From contig NZ_CDCG01000018.1 in NCBI RefSeq assembly GCF_000819845.1, positions 190,126 to 254,125 on the forward strand: a DNA stretch of 64,000 bases. The letters run 5' to 3'. The first letter of the stretch is position 1. Every line of letters begins with the position of its first letter. The notes beneath the pieces were generated by a model. The model was not told the DNA's origin. It searched no databases and saw only the letters and a program-made list of their open reading frames with translations. Made by a program: the position numbers and the translations under genes. The stretch comes from Aeromonas enteropelogenes. GTDB taxonomy: Bacteria; Pseudomonadota; Gammaproteobacteria; Enterobacterales; Aeromonadaceae. Below, one piece after another: positions 1-9,511 of the stretch.

Positions 1-1365
<1,365 letters not shown>

Positions 1366-1469
1366 GTTCCCTGTAATTAAAACTTAATCCAGTTCAGTGT
1401 CTTGTGTCACACAGGCCGGTTAGTATGGCAGTTTTTGTTTGACCGGCCCTGTTCACTGGGGTAAAGATG

Positions 1470-1503
1470 AAAGCGACCGATGGAAAATTGGTCGCTTTTT
1501 TTG
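1470..1503 (+). terminator. terminator-like hairpin between uup and rmf
   Basis: A perfect 9-bp stem AAAGCGACC (1470-1478) / GGTCGCTTT (1490-1498) has an 11-nt loop and runs into a T tract. It can end uup transcription, but it lies only about 20 nt before the rmf start, so it is also in the rmf leader. Confidence 0.75.
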
Positions 1504-1526
1504 TTCCACGAAGAGGGTCGTAGATG

Positions 1527-1703
1527 ATGAAGAGACAGAAACGGGACCGTCTGGAGAGAGCTCGTGCTCGTGGTTATCAGGCTGGCGTTGTCGGCAAACA
1601 GAAAGAAGCGTGTCCGTATCAATGCCTGGATGCCCGCGGGCACTGGCTTGGAGGTTGGCGTGAAGCCATGGAAGGGCGGGGCTCAGGCCTCTTCATGAAG
1701 TAA
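1527..1703 (+). CDS. rmf: ribosome modulation factor RMF
   Basis: This 58-residue basic protein begins MKRQKRDRLERARARGYQAG and contains CPYQ and WLGGWREAM, matching E. coli RMF (55 aa) nearly end to end, with a slightly longer tail. RMF binds 70S ribosomes in stationary phase and drives 100S dimer formation (hibernation). Two adjacent ATG codons exist (1524 and 1527); 1527 matches the family start, with AGAGGG at 1512-1517 as ribosome-binding site. The gene lies between uup and convergent fabA as in relatives. A terminator-like hairpin in its leader leaves no room for a separate downstream promoter, suggesting the hairpin influences expression. Confidence 0.95.
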   Translation: MKRQKRDRLERARARGYQAGVVGKQKEACPYQCLDARGHWLGGWREAMEGRGSGLFMK

Positions 1704-1731
1704 CCGGTACTTCATCACTCATGACAAAAGG

Positions 1732-1754
1732 AAAGGGGCCATCGAGGCCCCTTT
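1732..1754. terminator. bidirectional terminator between rmf and fabA
   Basis: Perfect stem AAAGGGGCC (1732-1740) / GGCCCCTTT (1746-1754) with loop ATCGA lies between the convergent ends of rmf and fabA. Confidence 0.85.
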
Positions 1755-1784
1755 GCGTTGCTGTTCATCATCTGTTTTTGCAGA

Positions 1785-2345
1785 TCAGAATGCGGTGGTG
1801 TCCTTGAACAGGCCCACTTTCAGGTCGGTCGCGCTGTAGATCGGACGACCATCCACCTCGACCACGCCATCGGCGATGCCCATCACCAGCTTGCGGTTGA
1901 TCACGCGCTTGAAGGTGATCTTGTAGGTCACTTTCTTGGCGGTCGGCAGGATCTGGCCGGTGAACTTCACTTCACCCACACCCAGCGCACGGCCCTTGCC
2001 CGGGCCGCCTTTCCAGCCGAGGAAGAAGCCGACCAACTGCCACATGGCATCCAGGCCAAGGCAGCCAGGCATCACGGGATCCCCCGGGAAGTGGCAGTCG
2101 AAGAACCAGAGATCCGGCGTAATCTCGAGCTCTGCCAGGATCTCGCCCTTGCCATGCTCACCGCCGTGGTCGTTGATCTTGACGATGCGATCCATCATCA
2201 ACATGTTGGGGGCGGGCAGCTGACTGTTACCCTCACCAAATAATTCGCCACGGCTGCAAGCGAGCAGCTCTTCACGAGTAAAAGACTCTTTGCCCTGTTC
2301 ACACAGAGAAAGGCGGGCTTCCATGGTGGTATTGTCTGGGGTCAC
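1785..2345 (-). CDS. fabA: 3-hydroxydecanoyl-ACP dehydratase/isomerase FabA
   Basis: FabA dehydrates 3-hydroxydecanoyl-ACP and isomerises trans-2- to cis-3-decenoyl-ACP, the branch point for unsaturated fatty acids in the cytosol. The 186-residue product carries the hot-dog-fold active site: His85 in [13 protein letters not shown] and Asp99 in [10 protein letters not shown]. The GTG start at 2345 is chosen because AAGGA (2354-2358) lies 8 nt upstream, whereas the in-frame ATG seven codons later has no ribosome-binding site. The N-terminus is about 14 residues longer than in E. coli (172 aa). A FabR-like palindrome sits 37-60 bp upstream. Confidence 0.97.
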   Translation of the reverse strand: MTPDNTTMEARLSLCEQGKESFTREELLACSRGELFGEGNSQLPAPNMLMMDRIVKINDHGGEHGKGEILAELEITPDLWFFDCHFPGDPVMPGCLGLDAMWQLVGFFLGWKGGPGKGRALGVGEVKFTGQILPTAKKVTYKITFKRVINRKLVMGIADGVVEVDGRPIYSATDLKVGLFKDTTAF

Positions 2346-2381
2346 GCTGTATATCCTTCAAGTGGGTCAAAGCGGGGCCAA

Positions 2382-2405
2382 TTTAGCGTACAGTTGTGCG
2401 CTAAA
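2382..2405. promoter_or_regulatory. FabR-like operator upstream of fabA
   Basis: A near-perfect palindrome has half-sites TTTAGCGTACA (2382-2392) and TGTGCGCTAAA (2395-2405), separated by GT, with one mismatch. It fits the AGCGTACA-type FabR repressor site known from E. coli fabA and fabB, and lies in the fabA promoter region. Confidence 0.6.
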
Positions 2406-2422
2406 CAACTCCGATCACTTCG

Positions 2423-4399
2423 TTACCTGTCCAGCAGCCGTGCCAGCAGGGCACGCAGCCCGGTGGGCTTGACGCTGGTGCCATTTAATTCATCCAGCCG
2501 CTCCTGAATGCGGCCAAACAGGGTATCCGGCATATCCGGCTCGCCGGCCACGCACCCTGTCAGCAGCTCGATGGCTTCCTCCACATGGTCCACCGGATGG
2601 ATATGGAACTGGCCTGCTTCCACTGTGGCTATCACCTCATCGGAGAGGTTCAGCTGCTGGGTATTGGTGCCCGGCAGAATGATCCCCTGTTTGCCGGTGA
2701 GACCGTGGATCTGGCACACCCGGAAGAAACCTTCGATCTTCTCGTTGACGCCCCCCACAGCCTGCACATTGCCAAACTGATCGACGGCGCCGGTCACCGC
2801 GAAGTGCTGGTAGATGGGCTGGCGGGCGAGGGCAGAGAGCAGGGCGCACAGACCGGTGAGAGAGGCGCTGTCGCCGTCAATCTCGTGATAGGACTGCTCG
2901 AACACCAGATTGGCCGACAGCGGCGAGGGGTTCTCGGCACCAAATTTGTTGGAGAGATAACCGTGGATGATCATCATCGCCTTGGCATGGATATGGCCGG
3001 CCAGTTCAGCCTTGCGTTCGATGTCTGCCACATCGCCATCCCCCAGATGCACTGTGGCGGTGAGGCGCACCGGTTCACCGAAATCATACGGGTGGCCCGA
3101 GACCTGGATGACGGAGAGGCCGTTGATCTGGCCTATCTCTTCGCCATCGGTTTGCAACAGGATCTGGCCATCGATAACCCCTTGATCTGATTGTTCAACC
3201 AGGTAGTTGAGGCGGTAATCCTGTTCCTCCAGCGCGCCGCGAATATGGGCATCGGTGACTACTTCCGACTCCAGCTCCCGAGCTAGGCTGTCCGACATGC
3301 GCATGATGGCGGAGAGCTGTATCTCGGACAGGGAGAGCCACTCCTGATGATCGCACAGGCGGCTGGCATGACGGCAAATGGCGGCAAGGGCTTCCGGGGT
3401 GAAATCCAGCAGGTTCCAGCGCTGGCGCAGCCAGGCCAGATATTGCAAGAATTCGGGCAGTTGTTCCTCTATGTTGACCTCGGAAACCAGATCGGCGCGC
3501 AGGAAGATACGCTCCGACATGTCCCGGTCCAGCATCTGGAATTCCGCCACATCGAGGCGATCCCCCACCAGGATCAGCTTGAGCTTGAGCGGGGTTGCCT
3601 CAGGGGTGAAGAAGGGGGTAAGGGTTTTGCCTTCCTGATAGGCAATCCAGTCCAGCTCGCCCTTTTGCATGGCATTTTTCAGCTTGAACCAGAGGTGAGG
3701 CTGATCGAGCAACTCGTCCAGCTGCAGGATGAGATAACCACCGTTGGCCTGGCGCAGCAGACCCGGCTCCAGCAGATGCTGGTTGGCATAGACGGAGCCC
3801 TGCTCTGTCTGGTAGTTGATGGAACCGAACAGGGTATCCCAGTTGAGATCCCGCCCGTAAATGATCGGCGCCTGCTGATCTTCGTGATGGATCAGCAAAT
3901 TGATCAGCACGGGATGCTGGAACTCCAGTCCCAGGGCGACGTGGGCGGCGAGATCGGTCAGGAAGTCATCAATCTTGGGATCGTTGTTCTGCTTGCGCAT
4001 GATGCGGGTCACCAGACGCTCGGCGTCCAGATGGTGGCTCATCAACTTTAGCAGTTCACCCACCATCTCACAGAATTCGATGCCGGTTCCCGGTTGCAGC
4101 CGCAGCCAGATGGGCTTGAACGGGTTGTTGAGGTTTTCGGTATAGCAGAGGTCGAACAGGTCGCCATCCTTGCCGTTGGAGTCGGCGATCAGCGTCTGGC
4201 AGACCCCTTCATAATCGGCGCCGGGAAAACCGTTGAGCAGCATGACCGGACAATCGCCATCGAAGCTGGCCAACCGTTTGACCGCCGAAATGGCTCTGGG
4301 CTGCAAGGCTGCAAAGGGGATGGGTTCAAGCTCACTGAGCATGGAAAACTGTTCAATTGCAAAAGCGGGTTTTAGTTGTTCTGATGTTAATTCAGCCAC
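2423..4399 (-). CDS. ycbZ: Lon-family peptidase, YcbZ/LonH type
   Basis: This 658-residue protein has a Lon-type serine-lysine proteolytic domain at its C-terminus: Ser511 in EIDGDSASLTGL and Lys554 in GGVNEKIEGFF form the expected dyad. The N-terminal two thirds are a degenerate AAA-like region without a clear Walker A, as in E. coli YcbZ (586 aa) and unlike classical Lon. It starts at GTG 4399. The neighbour fabA, 77 bp downstream, is the same as in E. coli. Substrate unknown; probably a cytosolic protease-like protein. Confidence 0.9.
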   Translation of the reverse strand: MAELTSEQLKPAFAIEQFSMLSELEPIPFAALQPRAISAVKRLASFDGDCPVMLLNGFPGADYEGVCQTLIADSNGKDGDLFDLCYTENLNNPFKPIWLRLQPGTGIEFCEMVGELLKLMSHHLDAERLVTRIMRKQNNDPKIDDFLTDLAAHVALGLEFQHPVLINLLIHHEDQQAPIIYGRDLNWDTLFGSINYQTEQGSVYANQHLLEPGLLRQANGGYLILQLDELLDQPHLWFKLKNAMQKGELDWIAYQEGKTLTPFFTPEATPLKLKLILVGDRLDVAEFQMLDRDMSERIFLRADLVSEVNIEEQLPEFLQYLAWLRQRWNLLDFTPEALAAICRHASRLCDHQEWLSLSEIQLSAIMRMSDSLARELESEVVTDAHIRGALEEQDYRLNYLVEQSDQGVIDGQILLQTDGEEIGQINGLSVIQVSGHPYDFGEPVRLTATVHLGDGDVADIERKAELAGHIHAKAMMIIHGYLSNKFGAENPSPLSANLVFEQSYHEIDGDSASLTGLCALLSALARQPIYQHFAVTGAVDQFGNVQAVGGVNEKIEGFFRVCQIHGLTGKQGIILPGTNTQQLNLSDEVIATVEAGQFHIHPVDHVEEAIELLTGCVAGEPDMPDTLFGRIQERLDELNGTSVKPTGLRALLARLLDR

Positions 4400-4463
4400 T
4401 TAAGACATCCGGTCGAAAAATAGGATCAATTGTTGCCATTATACACAGTTCAACTAGTGGTGA

Positions 4464-4503
4464 CAGGAAACAAGGAGCCTGTTTATAGGCTCCTTGTTTC
4501 CTG
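4464..4503. terminator. 17-bp perfect hairpin, likely bidirectional terminator
   Basis: Arms 4464-4480 and 4487-4503 are perfectly complementary over 17 bp with a 6-nt loop. It sits between the start of ycbZ and the end of the acyltransferase gene and would end the latter's transcript. T-rich tails lie inside the outer stem instead of after it. Confidence 0.6.
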
Positions 4504-4567
4504 CTGCATTAGGGTATGCAATTGATTTTTAGGCGCAAAATTCAGATCTTGGCACCGTGCTCGAAGG

Positions 4568-5584
4568 CTATGGCAACAGCCAGCGGGTGCTGCGATGACG
4601 TGATACCATCCAGCTTGTCAACAAGGAGGCCGCACCGCTTAGGGTGACCCATAGCGGGATCGCCCATACAGGGTTGCCTTCTTGCAGCATGGTGTAGTTT
4701 TTTAGCGGCCACAGGAAGATAGGGTGTAGCAGATAGATACCCAGACTGTGTTGACTGATGACATTCACGCCTTGCTGCCAGGACAAGGGCAATCTGGTGG
4801 CCCAGGTTCGTGCCAGGACAAATATCATGCTGGCGATCACCACGACATTGAGGGTCTTGTAGGAAAACCATAGCCCCACGCTGTACTCGCCCTGGGCAAG
4901 ACTTAATGCGACCACTTCACTGACAGTGAGATAGAGAGCCCCCAATCCGGACAGTGTCAAAAGCTGCAGGCTCCATCGGTTGCTCGGCCACTTGTGGTAC
5001 AACAGATAACCCAGTGGCAAATACCCGGAAAACAGCCACAAATCGTTGCTCCATAGCCCATCAACACCAAGCAGGAACAGGGTCGTTGTGATGAGCCACG
5101 GCACAACCAACCAGTAGAGGAGGGGATCACCCCAGCGCTTGACGCCCCATTGCAGAAACGGGATCACCAGATAAAGCGGGATGAAATAATAGAAAAATCC
5201 GAGATGGTAATAAGTTGCCTCTTGCGGGCTGGCGAGCAGGGTTTGCCAGGCCGTGCCGCCCTCAAAGCCACTGGTGCTCCATCCCGATAACCATGCATAG
5301 AACAGCGACCATACGACAAACGGGATAACTACTTTCCCCAGTCGACGCCGCACATAGTAGCGAAGATCAAATGGGCGCCGATCGCTTAGCATCAGCGCGC
5401 CGCTAATCAGAATAAATATGGGCACGGCCCAACGGCTCGCGCCGTTGATAGCAACTGCGGTCACCCATTGATTAAACGGTATCGTGCCGAGCGAGTCGCA
5501 ATAGGTGGCGACTACATGGATGGCGATCACCGCAACAGCGGCCATCACTCGCAATAAACTGAAGAAAAAGACACGCTGCTGCAT
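4568..5584 (-). CDS. acyltransferase-3 family membrane protein, WecH-like
   Basis: This 338-residue, very hydrophobic protein has about ten membrane segments. It shows hallmarks of the acyltransferase-3 fold: an N-terminal RVMAAVAVIAIHVVATY with the conserved His, NGASRWAVPIFILISGALM, and a late HSLGIYLLHPIF. Length and these blocks resemble E. coli WecH (YiaH, 331 aa), the O-acetyltransferase of enterobacterial common antigen. Acyl transfer to a surface glycan at the inner membrane is inferred; the acceptor is not visible. It is monocistronic at the edge of an accessory region, so horizontal acquisition is possible. Confidence 0.75.
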   Translation of the reverse strand: MQQRVFFFSLLRVMAAVAVIAIHVVATYCDSLGTIPFNQWVTAVAINGASRWAVPIFILISGALMLSDRRPFDLRYYVRRRLGKVVIPFVVWSLFYAWLSGWSTSGFEGGTAWQTLLASPQEATYYHLGFFYYFIPLYLVIPFLQWGVKRWGDPLLYWLVVPWLITTTLFLLGVDGLWSNDLWLFSGYLPLGYLLYHKWPSNRWSLQLLTLSGLGALYLTVSEVVALSLAQGEYSVGLWFSYKTLNVVVIASMIFVLARTWATRLPLSWQQGVNVISQHSLGIYLLHPIFLWPLKNYTMLQEGNPVWAIPLWVTLSGAASLLTSWMVSRHRSTRWLLP

Positions 5585-6210
5585 TTCTGTTCCTGTTTAT
5601 GGGGGATGTGATATGGGTGAAGGCCAAATGTCATCATCCTGTGCCCATTGGCCGCATGATTGGACTGACTTGGCGTGTGATAAGAGCAAGAAGAGAAAAT
5701 GGAGGGCTCGACGGAGTAGAGATCGTCGAAATGGTGCACGCCTGAATCGGCCATCACAGCGTGCAGGGGAACATAAAGTCGGGTTATGGGATGACGGGTG
5801 ACAAGCCACAATTGCAGAAGAGCCAGCAGGAATGGACTTGCACCGGTTACCCATAGTCATCCCGTTTGCGGTAGAAAATACACGGCAACAAGCAAAAGCT
5901 TGCAGTACCGTAGCACCCATTTTCTCGTCAGTTCGAAAACGGTACACCTAGGCCAGCGTCAATGAAATGCACCCAGCCATGCGGCGCGTCATGGGCTTAC
6001 GCAGTAATCAGGCTCGGTGTGTCACTCGATACAACGAGACCGGCTAAGCAAACAAGCTGTAGGGGGTTGATTCTATAAGGATGTCTAGAGTTTATCTCTA
6101 TATGTTATTTAACATAATATACATTATGCGCAGTGTCGTTGGGTGGGAAGCGTTGAGTTGGAGACCCGTGGTAACATTGAAAATCATGCAACATGCAAGT
6201 GGGATTTCTC
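5585..6210. other. gene-free stretch upstream of a small membrane protein
   Basis: About 630 bp without a convincing gene. Short frames on both strands lack family motifs and ribosome-binding sites. The right part is AT-rich and holds a 16-bp palindrome at 6101-6116 (TATGTTA, TT, TAACATA), possibly an operator or promoter element for the next gene. Confidence 0.5.
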
Positions 6211-6564
6211 ATGGATTACACATTGATTTCAGGCATTGTTGGCGGTTTGGGGATTGGTACATTGTTGAATTCGATCATCAGCAACTTTATCGCCAGGTCT
6301 GCAAAGCGTACCGACCGTCTTTATGAAGAAAAACGAAATGCTTACCTTGGTTTGTTGGACGCACTTCACAAAGCGGCTGTCCATCCATCGGATGCTGCAT
6401 CGAAGGAGTTCGCTTTGTGGCAGACGCGTTGCAATCTGTTTGGTTCCGAAGAGGTTTCGCGATATACGCAGAGAATTATTGATACCAATGACGGGCCTCG
6501 GTCAGAAAGAAATGACGCGTTCGATGGTCTCCTCAAAGCGATGAAAACGGATCTGGCGAAATGA
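6211..6564 (+). CDS. small membrane-anchored protein of unknown function
   Basis: A 117-residue product, not recognised. The start at 6211 (MDYTLISGIVGGLGIGTLLN) places one hydrophobic segment at residues 3-22, followed by a charged soluble part rich in Arg, Lys and Asp. An earlier in-frame ATG at 6193 is possible; neither has a strong ribosome-binding site. The layout, one N-terminal membrane helix plus a helical cytoplasmic tail (KRTDRLYEEKRNAYLGLLDAL), is common among accessory-region proteins. It is flanked by gene-poor DNA. Confidence 0.55.
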   Translation: MDYTLISGIVGGLGIGTLLNSIISNFIARSAKRTDRLYEEKRNAYLGLLDALHKAAVHPSDAASKEFALWQTRCNLFGSEEVSRYTQRIIDTNDGPRSERNDAFDGLLKAMKTDLAK

Positions 6565-7436
6565 AATATGGCTTACCAAGCTGGATAGCTCTGTCAGCCA
6601 TGAGATATATGATCGATTTCTGCAAGTGCCGTCCGCCATTAACAAGTTAGCTAGGCCTGCGGAGATTCTTTTGCACAACACACTACCGGTCTGGTTCCCT
6701 GCAGATCGCCTGTAACACATACGCATTGTGTGACACCGCAGAGCACGCGTTTAGCAATGACGGAACCAATATGGGATCTGGATGACGCGTTGATCGAACA
6801 GATTCATCCCAGTTGCCCATCATTTTTATCCAGGAGGCTCTTGTTGCTTTCGTTGAGGTATTTGTGGGTGTGTATAACCCCATCACCTTGCTCCATAATG
6901 CCAATGCCGATAAATGGGGTTATCGGCATTATTTGAGAATTTCAATTGGCCGAATTTATCCGTTTCTTCGATATGAGCATGCCCTTTAATCAGGCGATAG
7001 CGAAATGTTAACCGACCAATTTGTTTAACAACCCGAGACGCCTCTTCCAACCCAACTTCAATGAGCTTCCTGGCTATTTGGAAATAGAAGATCCCCCGAC
7101 CGTCAGATCCACCCAGGCCTCCTCGCTCACCATGATTTCGCGCTCAGCTGGATAATCGAATAGCCTGTTCCTGGTGTGAGGTGTTATGGCAATAACAATA
7201 GATCCCCCTCCCCCTGATCCGGCATCGTGAAGCCACGATATTTGGCAAGACGGGAAGTGGGCGATAAGAAGGGAAGATGTTGACTTCTGCGGGAAACAAA
7301 TCACATGGCCGTCCCTGGCCAAGGCCCCATGCATGGGGTCCCTCCCCTGCCCCTGTCAATCAACCTAACGTCATAAAAGAAGCTGAGAGTTGAGTGTGGT
7401 GAATATATTGTTTTCTGATCTGTTATCTCTCACTTT
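6565..7436. other. gene-poor accessory stretch
   Basis: About 870 bp between the small membrane protein and the recombinase gene. No intact gene is recognised. The minus strand carries broken protein-like reading frames (see 6883-7334). Confidence 0.5.
6883..7075 (-). pseudogene. remnant of an unidentified gene
   Basis: On the minus strand a reading frame without its own start reads QIARKLIEVGLEEASRVV..., later FRYRLIKGHAHIEETDKFG, and stops at 6883-6885. Its composition is protein-like. The frame just upstream (7074-7334, ending EEAWVDLTVGGSSISK) is open in another phase, as expected if a frameshift near 7075 broke a longer gene. The family is not recognised and it could be chance. Confidence 0.25.
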
Positions 7437-8717
7437 TTAGCCAAGTCGATCCAGTGGCTTTTTCTGGGCACTCTCATGTCGCTCGCTATTGCTGATATGC
7501 AGATATTTCGAGGTGGTATCTATGCTGTCGTGGCCGGCATCGGCCTGGACGTGAGAGAGCGGTCGGCCGTTGAGATTGATATCGTGAGTGATGCCGGTGT
7601 GGCGGATGGCATGGGGCGACAGTTGGCGCATCTCGGCCGCATCCTGAGCAAAGCCATCCTGCTCGGCATGATCGGCTCCCTTGGCGATCACCATCATGAT
7701 GAGATCCCGCAATTGACGGATCCCCAGATTGGCGTTGAGTTGCCCCTGTTCGCGACCATGACCTGCCGCCTTGTGCCGGATAAAGAGCGGTGTCTGTTCG
7801 TCCGGCGCCGGCAACGGCGTCAAGCCCAGAAAACGGCGGTAGCGGCCAAGAGCCTCTAGCAGCGCCTGCGACACGGCCACGGTTCGCCGTTTGCCACCCT
7901 TGCTCTGGGGAATGTAATAGCCCCAGACGCCGGTTTTGCGATCCCGGCGAAATTGCCCCATGACGGGGGTAAAGCCCGGTCTGGCGGCCACTTCCGAGAT
8001 CCGCAGATAACAGGCGTACATCAGTATGGTAAGAAATCGGCTGCGTTCGTGCTGCTCGGGATTGTCGCTGGCCAGCCACTCGGCGGCCTGCATGACATAG
8101 GACCATTGCAGCTCGCTGAAAGATTGCACCTGATCATCCGGTTCCTTCTCCACCGGGTGTTTCATCCGCTGCAACAACAGCACCGGGTTTCTGTCCATGT
8201 ACTCTTCCTGGATAAGGTACTGGAAAAAGGCTGACAGGATGGCGAGCTTGGTCTTCATCGCCTGCTCGCTCAGCCGATATGGTAGGGCCCGCCCGAGATC
8301 CTTTTTGCCGAGAAAAGGTCGCCAATGGGGATTAGGCAGGCGCTCCCCCCACTCTTTGTCCAGCACGAACTGCGCCACATTGCGATAGGCAATCAGCTCC
8401 TGTGGTGGGGACTGGCAGTAGTCCAGATAGCGCATCATGATGCGGCGAGTCAGATCTTTGGGGCTGATGGCGGCCTCGCGAAAGCACCAGTGGAAAAAGG
8501 TGGTCAGCTCGCTGCGGTAGGTCTTGTAGTTGTTTTCGTTATGGCGCTGTTCCAGCAGCCAGTCGACCGCCAGTTCGTAGACCAGCCCGGCGTCGGGGAC
8601 ATCGTTCAGGCTGAGGTTGGCTAGATAGAGATTGACCTGGGTATTACCGGCTTCCAGGTAGGCCAGACCGTCAAAAAGCGGCATGGCGGGGGGCAAAGAA
8701 CAAGTTGGATGAGTCAT
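7437..8717 (-). CDS. tyrosine recombinase/integrase (orphan)
   Basis: The 426-residue product has an N-terminal core-binding domain (about residues 30-150) and a C-terminal catalytic domain with the tyrosine-recombinase set: Arg in YLRISEVAA, Lys in PQSKGGKRR, HAIRHTG (His-x-x-Arg), GHDSIDTTSKY (His and the nucleophile Tyr). ATG 8717 is chosen; a TTG 12 codons upstream (8753) is also open. No excisionase, replication or other phage gene is adjacent, so this is either a solitary recombinase or the relic of an element. The sequence after its stop shares a 13-mer with the second recombinase locus. Confidence 0.85.
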   Translation of the reverse strand: MTHPTCSLPPAMPLFDGLAYLEAGNTQVNLYLANLSLNDVPDAGLVYELAVDWLLEQRHNENNYKTYRSELTTFFHWCFREAAISPKDLTRRIMMRYLDYCQSPPQELIAYRNVAQFVLDKEWGERLPNPHWRPFLGKKDLGRALPYRLSEQAMKTKLAILSAFFQYLIQEEYMDRNPVLLLQRMKHPVEKEPDDQVQSFSELQWSYVMQAAEWLASDNPEQHERSRFLTILMYACYLRISEVAARPGFTPVMGQFRRDRKTGVWGYYIPQSKGGKRRTVAVSQALLEALGRYRRFLGLTPLPAPDEQTPLFIRHKAAGHGREQGQLNANLGIRQLRDLIMMVIAKGADHAEQDGFAQDAAEMRQLSPHAIRHTGITHDINLNGRPLSHVQADAGHDSIDTTSKYLHISNSERHESAQKKPLDRLG

Positions 8718-9046
8718 GGTGTAGCTTGTAATGATGATGCTATGGCTTGGCAAGAGTGCATTGATTCAAGGGTAAGTTCAGGGTGTGGATACAAGACCCG
8801 CTCGGTTGCCAGCTAATCAGGCTCCCTGACCTGCGGGGCTGCGACTATCGATAAGTCGATGCTGTTAGGCCCGGCATCAGGCCGATACGGCGCTGGCGAC
8901 CGCACTCTAAATACGGCTCTGATTTATGCAATCAATATGCAGTGTTGTTAAAAAATTATCGGGGTAAATACCAATAAAAATGACTAAAAATGCTGATTTG
9001 GTGAATGCGGTAGATATTTACCCCAGGCGCGGCGTATCAGGGGTCC
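8718..9046. other. intergenic DNA with a spaced inverted repeat
   Basis: About 330 bp between the recombinase start and the end of yebG. It contains a perfect 10-bp inverted repeat, GGGGTAAATA (8961-8970) and TATTTACCCC (9015-9024), 44 bp apart in AT-rich sequence. No gene is seen. Confidence 0.5.
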
Positions 9047-9352
9047 TTAGGCCACCTGCTTGAGCGGCTTCTCTTTGCGTTTGGTCGGCGCCTGTTCATC
9101 TTCCTTGCCGCCTGTCGTCTGCAGCTTGCCGCCACGCAGCAGGGTTTGCAGTCGATCACGCTGTTCGGCCAGGTAGAATGCCAGGCTCTCTTGCTGCTGC
9201 GGGGCCAGCTCGATGGGGGCCTCTTCCAGCAGCAGCATGAGCTCGTCCGCCGTATCCAGCAGCTTGTCATAGGCATCTGCCTCTTTCTTGCTGGCAAAGG
9301 TCATCTTCTCCACTCCCCCACGAACCACGACATATTTGATTTCGACAGCCAT
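9047..9352 (-). CDS. yebG: SOS-regulated protein YebG
   Basis: The 101-residue product starts MAVEIKYVVVRGGVEKMTF and contains SKKEADAYDKLLDTAD, the diagnostic block of YebG, a small DNA-damage-inducible protein of unknown biochemical role. The C-terminus is Lys/Glu-rich. The frame stays open far upstream, but the family start is ATG 9352. A LexA box lies 34 bp upstream, consistent with SOS control as in E. coli. Confidence 0.93.
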   Translation of the reverse strand: MAVEIKYVVVRGGVEKMTFASKKEADAYDKLLDTADELMLLLEEAPIELAPQQQESLAFYLAEQRDRLQTLLRGGKLQTTGGKEDEQAPTKRKEKPLKQVA

Positions 9353-9386
9353 GATGGCCTCCTCTTGGTGTTGGTCAGTAGAGTGT

Positions 9387-9402
9387 ATGTATGGATATAC
9401 AG
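9387..9402 (-). promoter_or_regulatory. LexA (SOS) box of yebG
   Basis: The minus strand reads CTGTATATCCATACAT, matching the LexA consensus CTGT-N8-ACAG at seven of eight fixed positions. It is 34 bp before the yebG start. Confidence 0.8.
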
Positions 9403-9511
9403 TATTGCAAACAGGGGAAGGGAAAAGTGCGATGGAGGAAGCAGCTATTGACGTCGTTAGATAGTAAAGTGTCATTTGGCTTCTAGGTCTGACTGGTCGG
9501 AGCATGGATTG

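Noticed and set aside
5597-5947. 116-codon minus-strand frame in the accessory spacer
   Set aside because: Cys/Ser-rich, no motif, no ribosome-binding site; overlapping frames on both strands look equally random.
8864-8870. GTTAGGC, matching an integron attC core consensus
   Set aside because: No partner RYYYAAC site or cassette is nearby, and the recombinase lacks integron-integrase features.
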